Shown: positions 23,592-32,422 of the stretch, piece by piece
Position numbering within the stretch: position 1 is the stretch's first letter
Layout of the letters: each line of letters opens with the position of its first letter
DNA from: Gammaproteobacteria bacterium
GTDB taxonomy: Bacteria; Pseudomonadota; Gammaproteobacteria; Ga0077536
DNA length: 44,097 nt
Reading direction: 5' to 3'
Assembly: GCA_023257255.1 (NCBI GenBank)
Contig: JALRCR010000008.1
Span: forward strand, 1-44,097
Made by a program: the position numbers and the translations under genes
Notes under the pieces: generated by a model
The model's database searches: none
The model's input: only the letters and a program-made list of their open reading frames with translations
Told to the model about the DNA's origin: nothing

Positions 23592-24830
23592 ATGCAGAAT
23601 TGCGCTAAACGTCCCACCATCAAATCCCTGTTGCCCGCACTTCTGCTGGCCTCCAGCACCTCGGCTTTCGCAGCCAGGGAAGAACTGCCGGACAACCGGA
23701 CTCCGCTGGTTCTGGATTTCACTACCGCCACCTACCTCCCCGGTGAAAATGGCGTCCTGGTTGCCGGTTTGCACGGCCTGCTAGGCACGCTGCAGGTTAG
23801 CGAGAGCGGTGAAGCCACGCTTAAGAAGTTCGAAGCGGACGAAAACATCGATTTCACCACCGTCGAGAAGCTCACCGACAGCGAAGTGCTGCTGGGATCT
23901 TCCACCGGCCACATCTTCCTCTTCGACGGCAAGAGCAAGCCGGCTGACCTCGGCAAAATCACCGAGTTCGAAGAACCGGTGCTGGATATCGCGGTGTCCA
24001 ACGGGCAGGCCTGGGCGGTGGGCGCCCGCGGCATGTTGGCAAAGAGCGCTGACGGCAAGAAGTGGGAAGTGGTGACGATTGCCGAAATCACCCAGCCCGA
24101 AATCAAGCTGCCAGCCACCAATGCCAGCGAATGGTACTTCGGCGTCAGCAACCTGCTGGCCGATACAGTCAAGCTGACCGCCACCAAGGGCGGCGCTCCG
24201 CTGGTCGCTGATACCGACTACACCCTGTATCCGGACGAAGGTTTCATTCAGATCGCGAACGATCTGGACGCCGAACCTGCGCCGTCAATTGCCTTCAAGT
24301 TCCAGCCGGGTCCGGCTTTCAAGATCGGCGACGTCTCCTGGAACGTCGTGATGTTTGACGGCCAGAACGTCACGCTCGCCGGTGAGTTCGGCATGATCGT
24401 GCAGAGCAGCGACGGCGGCCAATCCTGGACCCGTCGCGACGCCGTGCTGACGCCGAAAGAGCCGGAACAGCCTTACTGGATTACGGGCTCCAATCAGGGC
24501 AGCAACATGTTGCTGGTCGGTGCGGCCGGTGCGGTTCACAAGAGCGTCGACGGTGGCGTGACCTGGAATCGCCTGCCGGCACCCAGCGCGGAAGGCCTGT
24601 TTGGCGTGACCATGCTGCCCGACGGTACGCCGGCGGTGGCCGGTGCGGTGGGCATGATCGGCCTCTATCAGGGCGAGAAGTGGGAACTGGCCGACCGTAC
24701 CAAACTGCAGCTGCTGTCCTGGTTGAAGAACCCGGTTGCGATGCCCGACGGTTCCCTGCTGCTGCTGGGTGGCCGCCAGACCGTGATCCGTTACAAAGAC
24801 GGTGCCTGGTCGCGGGTGACGGTGAAGTAA
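23592..24830 (+). CDS. exported YCF48/BNR-repeat beta-propeller protein
   Basis: Start at ATG 23592 (MQNCAKRPTIKSLL), with GAAGG upstream; the signal peptide ends at AFA near residue 27. The mature part of the 412-residue product has propeller repeats of YCF48 type, with the sialidase/BNR-like S-x-D-x-G-x-x-W motif: AKSADGKKWEVV, VQSSDGGQSWTRR and HKSVDGGVTWNRL. Family members near DUF1302/DUF1329 genes are annotated as photosystem II stability-like factors, but the bacterial proteins have no link to photosynthesis. They are probably periplasmic assembly or partner proteins. It ends in a strong hairpin. An RND transporter gene, often found next to this family, is missing in the window. Confidence 0.85.
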   Translation: MQNCAKRPTIKSLLPALLLASSTSAFAAREELPDNRTPLVLDFTTATYLPGENGVLVAGLHGLLGTLQVSESGEATLKKFEADENIDFTTVEKLTDSEVLLGSSTGHIFLFDGKSKPADLGKITEFEEPVLDIAVSNGQAWAVGARGMLAKSADGKKWEVVTIAEITQPEIKLPATNASEWYFGVSNLLADTVKLTATKGGAPLVADTDYTLYPDEGFIQIANDLDAEPAPSIAFKFQPGPAFKIGDVSWNVVMFDGQNVTLAGEFGMIVQSSDGGQSWTRRDAVLTPKEPEQPYWITGSNQGSNMLLVGAAGAVHKSVDGGVTWNRLPAPSAEGLFGVTMLPDGTPAVAGAVGMIGLYQGEKWELADRTKLQLLSWLKNPVAMPDGSLLLLGGRQTVIRYKDGAWSRVTVK

Positions 24831-24854
24831 GCCGTCCCACCGTAGTGGATGAGG

Positions 24855-24885
24855 ATGCGGCGCCTTCGGGCGCCGCATCTGTTTT
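24855..24885 (+). terminator. hairpin with UUCG loop after the YCF48-like gene
   Basis: ATGCGGCGCC-TTCG-GGCGCCGCAT, a perfect 10-bp stem closed by the stable UUCG tetraloop, then CTGTTTT. This is a good intrinsic terminator. Confidence 0.85.
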
Positions 24886-24913
24886 CAGCCCCCGAAATGC
24901 CGAAGGAGCTTTC

Positions 24914-26392
24914 ATGTCTACCCCGCCCCGTCTTGCGAGCGCCGTCATGGTCACGACCGGCACGGCTGAAAATTTTCGCGTGCTGCTGGTCCAGCGCTCC
25001 ACCGAACTGAAATTCTTCGGCGGTTACTGGGCTTTCCCGGGCGGTGCCTCCGAAGCCATGGACCGCACAGCCGCGACACTCGCAAGCCTGAGCTGCGGCG
25101 TGCGGGAGTTGCTGGAAGAGACCTGCCTGCTGCCGGACGCCCTGGGTCTGGATCTGGGCGACGCTAACGCGCTGCTGGCCATCGCCGCCGATGACAACAG
25201 CGCGCGGGCGCGCTGGCACGAGGCCATCGCGGCCGTCCAGCAGAGCGGTTCGGTGACCGAGGTCTGTCGCATCACCACCCCGGCGCACAACCCTATCCGC
25301 TTCGCCACCGATTTCCTGCGTCTGCATCAGCGCGACGCCGGACCGCCCACGCTGGATGGACGCGAGCTCGTTGACTGGTGCTATCTCACGCCGGCCGAGG
25401 CGGTAGCCCGTTGGCAACGGGGCGAAATGCCCATCGCCCCCCCTACCCTGCTGTTGCTCGAATTGATGGCCGCGCATGGACCGGAACAATTTGTCGCACC
25501 GGCCCGCGAAGCCGCGGCCAGTTTTGATGCGGGTAGCTTTCACCCGGCGCGCTTTTCGCCGGGCATTTTCACCGCACCTGTCGCCACCCCGACCCTGCCG
25601 CCGGCCACCACCACCAATTGCTACATCGTGGGGACGCACGATCTGTATGTGGTCGACGCAGCGGCGGTTCATGCCGAAGACCAGCAACGTCTGATCGATA
25701 AACTGGAAAGCCTTTGTCGCGACGGTGCGCGTGTCTGCGGCCTCCTGCTGACGCATCATCATCGCGACCATACCGGTGCGGTGGCCGTCCTGAGTCGGCA
25801 CTTCAAGGCGCCGGTACGCGCGCACGCGCTGACCTATGCCCAATTGCCCGATCCCGACTATATCCGCGGCGAGCCCCTCGCCGAGGGTGACATCATTCCG
25901 CTGGGCGTCGCGCCCGATGGCACGCCGGGCTGGCATCTGGAAGTCATGCACACGCCGGGTCATGCGCGTGATCACCTGTGTTTTATTGATAGCCGTTACC
26001 GCGCGGCAATCGTGGGCGACATGCTCTCAACCATCTCCACGATCATCATCGACCCGCCAGAAGGCCACATGGCGACCTACCTGCGCGAACTCGAGCGTCT
26101 GCTCGCGCGCCCGATGACCACGCTCTATCCGGCGCATGGGCCTGCGCATCGCGACGGACATGCGCTGCTCCGGCAGTTCATCGCGCATCGACGGGGACGC
26201 GAACAAAAGGTCATTGCGGCGCTAAGCCAAGCCCCGCAGTCGCTGGAAGCCTTGCTGCCGAATGCATACGGCGACGTGGCGCCGGCGGTCTATGGCGCGG
26301 CCTTGCGCTCCTTGCTGGCCGGTCTGGAAAAGCTGGCCGAGGACGGCGTTGCGCGCGAAACCGCAGACGGCGACTGGCTGCTCGCGACCTGA
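24914..26392 (+). CDS. NUDIX hydrolase - metallo-beta-lactamase fusion
   Basis: Start at ATG 24914 with AAGGAG upstream, 492 residues. The N-terminal domain (1-190) is NUDIX: FPGG at 41-44 and RELLEE at 64-69. Spacing between the two is longer than the standard NUDIX box, as in NUDT19/NUDT7-type CoA diphosphatases. The C-terminal domain (about 225-492) is a metallo-beta-lactamase fold: His281, His283, Asp285 and His286 in THHHRDHTG, His350 in HTPGH, Asp369 in VGDM and His408 in YPAHG, followed by an LACTB2-like winged-helix tail. LACTB2 relatives cut RNA; other MBLs hydrolyse thioesters. The fusion could link CoA-ester hydrolysis with CoA breakdown, but this is inference. Confidence 0.88.
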   Translation: MSTPPRLASAVMVTTGTAENFRVLLVQRSTELKFFGGYWAFPGGASEAMDRTAATLASLSCGVRELLEETCLLPDALGLDLGDANALLAIAADDNSARARWHEAIAAVQQSGSVTEVCRITTPAHNPIRFATDFLRLHQRDAGPPTLDGRELVDWCYLTPAEAVARWQRGEMPIAPPTLLLLELMAAHGPEQFVAPAREAAASFDAGSFHPARFSPGIFTAPVATPTLPPATTTNCYIVGTHDLYVVDAAAVHAEDQQRLIDKLESLCRDGARVCGLLLTHHHRDHTGAVAVLSRHFKAPVRAHALTYAQLPDPDYIRGEPLAEGDIIPLGVAPDGTPGWHLEVMHTPGHARDHLCFIDSRYRAAIVGDMLSTISTIIIDPPEGHMATYLRELERLLARPMTTLYPAHGPAHRDGHALLRQFIAHRRGREQKVIAALSQAPQSLEALLPNAYGDVAPAVYGAALRSLLAGLEKLAEDGVARETADGDWLLAT

Positions 26393-26402
26393 AGCGGGGC
26401 GC

Positions 26403-26990
26403 TTAGCGCCGCGTGATTTCCGCGTGACGGAAACAGCACGCGAGATGGTCGTTCACCAGTCCCGTCGCCTGCATGTAGGCGTACGCGATGGTCGGGCCAA
26501 AAAAGCGGCAGCCGCGGCGTTTGAGATCTAAGGACAGGGCCTCCGCCGCCGGACTGCACACCGGCACATCGGCGTGCGTGCGCCTTGGCAAGATCACCGG
26601 CACGCCCTCTACGAAGCGCCAGACGTACGCATCAAAACTGCCAAATTCTCGCTGGATTTCGCAAAAAACGCGGGCATTCCCCACCGCCGCCGCCAGCTTG
26701 CCGCGATGCCGGATGAGACCCGCATCCAGCACCAGCTGGTCAATCTGCTGCTCGGTGTAGGCGGCGACCACGTGCGGGTCGAAGTCGGCGAAGGCCCGGC
26801 GGTAGGCGGCGCGCTTCTTCAGCACCGTGTACCAGCTCAAGCCGGCCTGCGCCGACTCCAGAATGAGAAACTCGAAGAACACCCGGTCGTCGTGCACCGG
26901 CACGCCCCACTCGAGGTCGTGGTAAACGACGTCCTCGGGTCGTTGCGCGCTGACCCACTGGCAGCGGGTCAGCGTGAGATCGGGCGTCAC
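26403..26990 (-). CDS. tag: DNA-3-methyladenine glycosylase I
   Basis: A 195-residue Tag enzyme of normal length, which removes 3-methyladenine from alkylated DNA. Signature elements: RCQWV at the N-terminus with zinc ligand Cys10, YHDLEWGVP with His24, FEFLILESAQAGLSW with the catalytic-region Glu45, and NDHLACC near the end, holding the remaining zinc His and Cys. KKRAAYRRAFADFDP also fits the family. It is convergent with the NUDIX-MBL gene (10 bp between the stops) and appears unrelated to the catabolic genes around it. Confidence 0.95.
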   Translation of the reverse strand: MTPDLTLTRCQWVSAQRPEDVVYHDLEWGVPVHDDRVFFEFLILESAQAGLSWYTVLKKRAAYRRAFADFDPHVVAAYTEQQIDQLVLDAGLIRHRGKLAAAVGNARVFCEIQREFGSFDAYVWRFVEGVPVILPRRTHADVPVCSPAAEALSLDLKRRGCRFFGPTIAYAYMQATGLVNDHLACCFRHAEITRR

Positions 26991-27012
26991 GGGGATTCTC
27001 TAGTTCCGTGCC

Positions 27013-27783
27013 TTAGCGCGGCGGTAGCCGGCTTGCCGCATCCAGACGCACCGACTCACCGTTGAGGTAGGGGTTGTCGATCATCGCCAGCGCGAGCTTG
27101 GCGTATTCCTCCGCCAGACCGAAGCGCTTCGGATATTCAATTTGCATCTGGATGCCTTCCCGCACCTTGTCGGGCAGGCCGCGCATCATCGGGGTTTCGA
27201 ACAGGCCCGGCGCGATGCAGTTGCAACGAATGCCGTCGCGCGCCAAATCCCGCGCCACCGGCAGCGATAAGCCCACCACGCCCGCCTTGCTCGCGCCGTA
27301 GGCCGCCTGCCCCATCTGGCCGTCCCAGGCGGCAATGGAAGCCGTATTGACGATTACACCGCGCTCACCGCTGATGCCCTCGGGCGCATTGCGGATCATC
27401 TCGACTGCCGCGAGCCGCAGCACGTTGAAAGTGCCAATGAGATTGACGTTGATGATGCGCTGGAAGTGATCGAGCGCGTGGGGTTCGCCTTTGCTGACGG
27501 TCTTCGCCGCGCTGCCAATGCCTGCGCAGTTGATGCAGATGTGAATCGCGCCGAAGGCCGCCATGGTGGCCGCGATGCCGTCTTTGACCGCCTGCTCGTC
27601 GGCCACGTTGACGCGGCAATAAATCGCGGCCTCGCCGAGTTCGCTGGCCAGCGCCTTGCCGGCGTCGTCGCTCAAATCAAAAATGGCGACGCGCGCGCCT
27701 GCATTGACCAATGCCCCGACCGTCGCCCGGCCCAGACCCGACGCGCCCCCGGTGACCACCGCCACCTTGCCTTGCACCTGCAT
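27013..27783 (-). CDS. SDR, 3-hydroxyacyl-CoA dehydrogenase type II (HSD10-like)
   Basis: Start at ATG 27781-27783 behind GGGGAG; 256 residues. It matches the HSD17B10/type II 3-hydroxyacyl-CoA dehydrogenase subgroup: [11 protein letters not shown] at 11-21, Asp36 after the second strand, which favours [13 protein letters not shown] at 86-95, Ser149, Tyr162 and Lys166 (YGASK), and the specific C-terminal stretch [14 protein letters not shown], then NPYLNGE. This subgroup oxidises 3-hydroxyacyl-CoAs, often branched ones, and also hydroxysteroids. It lies opposite the glutathione transferase gene and next but one to a thiolase, so it can supply the third step of beta-oxidation. Confidence 0.92.
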   Translation of the reverse strand: MQVQGKVAVVTGGASGLGRATVGALVNAGARVAIFDLSDDAGKALASELGEAAIYCRVNVADEQAVKDGIAATMAAFGAIHICINCAGIGSAAKTVSKGEPHALDHFQRIINVNLIGTFNVLRLAAVEMIRNAPEGISGERGVIVNTASIAAWDGQMGQAAYGASKAGVVGLSLPVARDLARDGIRCNCIAPGLFETPMMRGLPDKVREGIQMQIEYPKRFGLAEEYAKLALAMIDNPYLNGESVRLDAASRLPPR

Positions 27784-27881
27784 CAGAAATTCTCCCCAAG
27801 TTGTGATTAGCGGCCCGTATGATAGCCGCAGCACGCCCCGCCCACACCGCTTGCGGCGCCTCGCCGCTCAGGAGTTTTGCC

Positions 27882-28511
27882 ATGCTGCTTTACGACTTTG
27901 AACTCGCCCCCAACCCGCGCCGCGTCCGCATGTTTCTGGCTGAAAAAGGCATTGAGATGCCGCGCGTGCAGGTCAATCTGCGACAGGGCGAACAGTTCCA
28001 CGCGCAGTTCATGCGGGATAACCCGGCGATGATCGTGCCGGCGCTCAGCCTCGACGACGGCACGCTGCTCACCGAGACCATGGCCATCTGCCGTTACCTC
28101 GAAGCGCTGCACCCGACGCCGTCCTTGTTTGGCGTCGATGCCAAAACGCAGGCGCTGGTCGAAATGTGGAGTCGTCGCGCAGAATTTGAAGGCTTCATGG
28201 CGGTGGCCGAAGCGCTGCGCAACTCGGTCGAACGGTTCAAGGATCGGGCGCTGCCCGGTCCGCGCAACTATGCGCAAATCCCGGCACTGGTGGAGCGCGG
28301 CAAAGCGCGTGCTGCGGGGTTTTTCGAGGATCTGGAGGCAGGCCTGGCCGGCAAGACATGGCTGGCCGGTGAGGCCTTCAGCGTGGCCGACATCACCGCC
28401 TTTGTGGTGGTGGAGTTTGCCGGCTGGGTGGAGGTGCAGCCGACGCCCGCCCAGACCAACATCGCCCGCTGGCGGGCCGCGATAGCAGCCCGGCCCAGCG
28501 CCAGCGCCTGA
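27882..28511 (+). CDS. glutathione S-transferase family protein
   Basis: Start at ATG 27882 with CAGGAG upstream; 209 residues. The N-terminal thioredoxin-like domain reads LLYDFELAPNPRRVRMFLAE, then NPAMIVPALSLDDGT with the cis-Pro, and LTETMAICRYLE, whose Glu-Thr (often Glu-Ser) binds the glutathione gamma-glutamyl group. The C-terminal all-helical domain contains WLAGEAFSVADITAFV, the N-capping Asp motif of GSTs. The active-site Ser/Tyr is not obvious, as ELAPNPRR stands in its place. Possible roles are detoxification or glutathione-linked catabolism. It is divergent from the HSD10-like gene with 98 bp between them. Confidence 0.93.
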   Translation: MLLYDFELAPNPRRVRMFLAEKGIEMPRVQVNLRQGEQFHAQFMRDNPAMIVPALSLDDGTLLTETMAICRYLEALHPTPSLFGVDAKTQALVEMWSRRAEFEGFMAVAEALRNSVERFKDRALPGPRNYAQIPALVERGKARAAGFFEDLEAGLAGKTWLAGEAFSVADITAFVVVEFAGWVEVQPTPAQTNIARWRAAIAARPSASA

Positions 28512-28538
28512 GGCTGACGCCAGACCGTCTGTAAAGGC

Positions 28539-29720
28539 CTAGAGCAGTTCCAGCGCCACGGCGGTGGCTTCCCCACCGCCGATGCACAAGCTGGCCACAC
28601 CGCGCTTCAGACCGTGGTCTCGCAGCGCGTGGATCAGCGTGACGATGATGCGCGCACCGGAGGCACCGACCGGATGGCCCAGGGCGCAGGCACCGCCGCG
28701 CACGTTCAGCTTCTCGTGCGGAATCTTGAGGTCATGCATCGCGGCCATCGCCACCACGGCGAAGGCTTCGTTCACTTCAAACAAGTCCACATCGTTCACC
28801 GTCCAGCCAAGGCGCTTGAGCAGTTTGTCGATGGCCGACACCGGCGCGGTGGTGAACCAGCCCGGCTCCTGCGCGTGCGTCGAGTGCCCGAGAATGCGGG
28901 CCACCGGCGCCAGACCCGCCGCTGCGGCGCGCGACCCGGAGGTCAGCACCAGCGCGGCCGCGCCGTCGGAAATCGAGCTTGAATTGGCGGCAGTCACCGA
29001 GCCGTCTTTGGCGAAGGCCGGACGCAGCGTCGGGATTTTGTCGAGCTTGGCTTTCAGCGGCTGCTCATCGGTATCGACCACGCGACCGTCTTTGCTGCCC
29101 GGAATGCTGACCGGCGCAATTTCGGCCTTGAAGTGACCGCCCGTGATGGCTTTCTGGGCGCGCTGCAGCGACTCGATCGCGTAGTTGTCCTGCGCTTCGC
29201 GCGTGAAGCTGTACTTGCGCGCGCAGTCTTCGGCGAAGGTGCCCATCAGGCGACCGCGCTGGAAGGCGTCTTCGAGACCGTCGAAGAACATGTGATCCAG
29301 CACTTCACCGTGGCCGAGGCGCAGACCGCTGCGCATCTTCGGCAGCAGGTAGGGCGCGAGCGTCATGTTCTCCATCCCGCCCGCGACCACAATGCCGGCG
29401 GAGCCCGCGACGATGGCGTCGGCGGCCATCATCACGGCCTTCATGCCGGAGCCGCACATCTTGTTGACCGTCGTCGCCTCGACATGCTGGCCGAGGCCGG
29501 CGCCGATGGCGGCCTGACGCGCCGGGGCCTGGCCGAGGCCGGCGGGCAGCACGCAGCCCATGATTACTTCTTCGACCGATTCGGGGGCGACCTTCGCGCG
29601 CTCCAGGGCGGCCTTGATGGCCACCGAACCCAGAACCGGCGCGGGCACCGTGGCCAGATCGCCCTGCATCCCACCCATCGGGGTCCGGGCAAGCCCGACC
29701 ACCACTACGCTGTCTTGCAT
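28539..29720 (-). CDS. acetyl-CoA acetyltransferase / 3-ketoacyl-CoA thiolase
   Basis: A 393-residue thiolase of standard length. Nucleophile Cys89 in VNKMCGSGMK, the NEAFAVVAM block, GHPVGASGAR with the catalytic His, and CIGGGEATA with the second Cys near the C-terminus. The residues are those of degradative or biosynthetic acetoacetyl-CoA thiolases (MMAADAIVAGSAGIVVAGGMENM). It would cut 3-ketoacyl-CoA to acetyl- or propionyl-CoA, the final beta-oxidation step. It is a single gene behind AGGAA, convergent with the GST gene and upstream of the divergent LhgO operon's end. Confidence 0.95.
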   Translation of the reverse strand: MQDSVVVVGLARTPMGGMQGDLATVPAPVLGSVAIKAALERAKVAPESVEEVIMGCVLPAGLGQAPARQAAIGAGLGQHVEATTVNKMCGSGMKAVMMAADAIVAGSAGIVVAGGMENMTLAPYLLPKMRSGLRLGHGEVLDHMFFDGLEDAFQRGRLMGTFAEDCARKYSFTREAQDNYAIESLQRAQKAITGGHFKAEIAPVSIPGSKDGRVVDTDEQPLKAKLDKIPTLRPAFAKDGSVTAANSSSISDGAAALVLTSGSRAAAAGLAPVARILGHSTHAQEPGWFTTAPVSAIDKLLKRLGWTVNDVDLFEVNEAFAVVAMAAMHDLKIPHEKLNVRGGACALGHPVGASGARIIVTLIHALRDHGLKRGVASLCIGGGEATAVALELL

Positions 29721-29785
29721 GATCTCGTTCCTCGCAAAAAAAATCGTTCTAGCAGCGGGAGTCTAACGGCGCCCGCGCCGCCGCA

Positions 29786-31003
29786 CTAGCCGGCGGGCCC
29801 GCCCAGCAGTCGTCCTACAATCTCGCTGGCGATAGGCAGCGCCGCGGTGGCCGCCGGCGACGGCGCATTGCAAACGTGCAGGCTACGCGCGGTCTGGCGG
29901 AGCAGAAAATCGTGGATCAGCTGGCCCTGCGGCGAGACGGCCTGGGCGCGGATCCCCGACGGCCAGGGCGTAAGGTCCTCCAGCCTCAGTGCCGGGCAGT
30001 AGCGCCGCGCGGCGTCCAGGTAGCGCTGCGGCGACAACGCGCAACCCAGTTCGCGCAGGCCCGCCGCCGGATAGCGCGCCAGTAGCCGCCAAAGGCCGGC
30101 ATAGCCCGCCATGTCGCGCAGATCCCGCCAGTTGCAGCCCGCCTTGCGATAGTCCTCGCGCGCCAGTGCCAGCATGGCGCTGGGCCCCAGCGTGACGCTG
30201 CCGTCGATCATGCGCGTGAGATGGATGCCCAGAAACGGCAGCGCCGGATCGGGCACCGGATAGATCAAATGCCGCACGATGCCGGAGTGGCGATCGGGCA
30301 GCCGGTAGTAGTCGCCGCGAAACGGCACGATGGCAAAGTCGGGCACCAGCCCGCTGGCGCGCAGCAGGCGGTCGGCTTGCAGGCCCGCGCACACCACCAG
30401 CCGTTGGGCGCTGATTGCGCCGCGAGCGGTCTCGACGCGGACCCGGTCGGCGGATTCGCGGATGCCGAGCACCTCCGTGCCGAGTTGCAGTTCGCCGCCG
30501 TCGGCCTGAATGCGCCGCGCCAGCGCCGCGCACAGCCCGGGGTAATCAACGATGCCCGTTTCGCTTACCAGCAGCGCCGCCACGCCGGCAATTGCCGGCT
30601 CTTCGGCCTGCACTTCCGCGCCCTCCAGCCAGCGCACGGGTGCGCCGTTCCGGCCCGCACGCTCGGCCAGCGCCCGCAGACGCGGCACCTCTGAAGGATC
30701 GACCGCGACGATCAGTTTCCCGCATTGTTCGAAAGCCACCTCGTGCTCGCGGCAAAAGGCGATGGTCGCTTCAAGGCCTGCCCGGCACAGACGCGCCTTC
30801 AGGCTGCCGGGCTCGTAGTAGACGCCGGCGTGAATCACCCCGCTGTTGTGCCCGGTCTGGTGGGCGGCGACGCGGTCGGCCTTGTCCAGCACCACGACAC
30901 TCGCGCCCGGAACGCGCTGTTGCAGCGTCCTCGCGGTAGCAAGCCCGACAATGCCGGCGCCAATGACGAGGAAATCGGCGGTGGACTCGCGGGTGATGCT
31001 CAT
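29786..31003 (-). CDS. lhgO: L-2-hydroxyglutarate oxidase/dehydrogenase
   Basis: A 405-residue FAD enzyme of the DAO family. GAGIVG Rossmann motif at 15-20, then HQTGHNSGVIHAGVYY at 48-63, which is diagnostic of LhgO/L2HGDH. PFRGDYYRLP and the C-terminal NAPSPAATAALPIA also fit. It oxidises L-2-hydroxyglutarate to 2-oxoglutarate and passes electrons to oxygen or quinone. It begins 9 nt after the GlcD-like flavoenzyme gene and is third in a leftward operon behind that gene and an unknown protein. Having oxidases for both 2-hydroxyglutarate enantiomers side by side is uncommon. Confidence 0.9.
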   Translation of the reverse strand: MSITRESTADFLVIGAGIVGLATARTLQQRVPGASVVVLDKADRVAAHQTGHNSGVIHAGVYYEPGSLKARLCRAGLEATIAFCREHEVAFEQCGKLIVAVDPSEVPRLRALAERAGRNGAPVRWLEGAEVQAEEPAIAGVAALLVSETGIVDYPGLCAALARRIQADGGELQLGTEVLGIRESADRVRVETARGAISAQRLVVCAGLQADRLLRASGLVPDFAIVPFRGDYYRLPDRHSGIVRHLIYPVPDPALPFLGIHLTRMIDGSVTLGPSAMLALAREDYRKAGCNWRDLRDMAGYAGLWRLLARYPAAGLRELGCALSPQRYLDAARRYCPALRLEDLTPWPSGIRAQAVSPQGQLIHDFLLRQTARSLHVCNAPSPAATAALPIASEIVGRLLGGPAG

Positions 31004-31012
31004 GGCGCGCGC

Positions 31013-32422
31013 CTAACCGACCAGCTTGCCGGGGTTCATCAAGCCGACCGGATCCAGCGCCTGCTTCAGGCGCTGCATCAGTTCTATCGACAGCGGGCTT
31101 TCGCTGGCGTGCAGCAGATCGCGCTTCAACTTACCCACCCCGTGCTCGGCGCTGAAGCTGCCGGCCAGCGCGGTCGCCGCGCCGTGAACCAGCGCGGAGA
31201 TGGCCGCACCGTGGCGGGCCTTGAAGTCTTCCGCCAGCGCGCCAGCCGGGGCCAGCACATTGAAATGCAGATTGCCGTCGCCAATGTGGCCGTAGACCGA
31301 CAGGCGCGCCTCTGGCCACCGCTGGCGGATGCCTGCCCGCGCTTCTGCCTCCAGCGCAGGCAGCGCGGACAGCGGCACCGAGACGTCGTGTTTAATCGAG
31401 CCGCCCAGCGTTTTCTCGGCCGGCGGAATGCTTTCACGCAGGCGCCACATGGCGCGCCGCTGGGCGTCGCTGGCGGCCAGCACCACCTCGCCGATTTCAT
31501 CCCGCGCCAGCGCGCTGCCGAGGGTGTTTTCCAAGGCCTCGCGCAGCGCGTCGTCCGCCCGTCCGCTGACTTCCAGCAGCACGAACGCCGGGGCACCCGT
31601 CAATGGCGGCGCGGGCATGCCGGGCAGGCCTGCGACCAGTGCCAGCGATTCAGCGGTGAGGTATTCGAAAGAGGTCACGTTGTCGCCCAGCGCTTCCCGC
31701 AGGCGGGACAACAAGTTGCAGGCGGCCGCCAGATCGGACACCCCGACCCAGGCCGTCTCTTTTGCCGCCGGACTGGGAAACAGCTTCAGCACCGCGGCCG
31801 TGATGATACCCAGCGTGCCCTCCGCGCCCAGAAACCACTGCTTCAGGTCGTAGCCGGTGTTGTCTTTGCGGAGCGCCGTCAAGCCCTCCCACAGCCGCCC
31901 ATCCGGCAGCACCACTTCCAGTCCCAGCACCAGTTCACGCGCAGTGCCATAGCGCAGCACCGCAAGACCGCCGGCATTGGTCGACAGCACGCCGCCAAGC
32001 TGGCAGGTGCCCTCCGACCCCATGCTAAGCGGAAACAGCCGGGCCACGCCGGCAGCGGCGGCCTGCAACTCGGCCAGCGTGACCCCGGCTTCCGCCGTCA
32101 GCGTGAAGCCCAGCGGATCCACCGCGCGAATTTGTCGCAAGCGCGAGAGCGAAATCACCACTTCGCGGCCGGATTCGTCGGGTGTGGCGCCCCCGCAATA
32201 GCCGGTGTTCCCGCCCTGCGGCACCATCGGCAGCTGGAAGTCGGCACAGATCCGCACCGCAGCCGCCACCTCGGCAGCATCGCGCGGCCGCAGGACCGCC
32301 AGCGTACGGCCGTGATACAGCCGACGTTCGTCGTGTAGATAGGGCTCAACCGCAGCGTCGTCGGTCAGCACCGACGCCTCGCCCAGACACTCGCGCAGGC
32401 GCGCGAGTGCGGCGGCGGTCAT
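31013..32422 (-). CDS. FAD-linked 2-hydroxyacid dehydrogenase, D-2-hydroxyglutarate-dehydrogenase/GlcD-like
   Basis: A 469-residue VAO/PCMH-type flavoprotein. The FAD domain has PQGGNTGYCGG at 68-78, SMGSEGTCQLGGVLSTNAGG and LKQWFLGAEGTLGIIT. The C-terminal FAD-oxidase domain carries GHIGDGNLHFN with metal ligands His379 and His386, and SAEHG with Glu426 and His427. The layout matches D-2-hydroxyglutarate dehydrogenase and D-lactate dehydrogenase relatives; pairing with lhgO favours the former. Its ATG overlaps the stop of the unknown gene upstream by 4 nt (ATGA), so the two are translationally coupled. Confidence 0.88.
   Translation of the reverse strand: MTAAALARLRECLGEASVLTDDAAVEPYLHDERRLYHGRTLAVLRPRDAAEVAAAVRICADFQLPMVPQGGNTGYCGGATPDESGREVVISLSRLRQIRAVDPLGFTLTAEAGVTLAELQAAAAGVARLFPLSMGSEGTCQLGGVLSTNAGGLAVLRYGTARELVLGLEVVLPDGRLWEGLTALRKDNTGYDLKQWFLGAEGTLGIITAAVLKLFPSPAAKETAWVGVSDLAAACNLLSRLREALGDNVTSFEYLTAESLALVAGLPGMPAPPLTGAPAFVLLEVSGRADDALREALENTLGSALARDEIGEVVLAASDAQRRAMWRLRESIPPAEKTLGGSIKHDVSVPLSALPALEAEARAGIRQRWPEARLSVYGHIGDGNLHFNVLAPAGALAEDFKARHGAAISALVHGAATALAGSFSAEHGVGKLKRDLLHASESPLSIELMQRLKQALDPVGLMNPGKLVG

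Noticed and set aside
26398-26410. Hairpin GGCGC-TTA-GCGCC at the NUDIX-MBL/tag junction
   Set aside because: Only five base pairs with a 3-base loop that is the tag stop codon; too small to call a terminator.
30725-32338. 537-codon plus-strand frame opposite the GlcD-like and LhgO genes
   Set aside because: Gln/Arg/His-rich shadow translation crossing two real genes.
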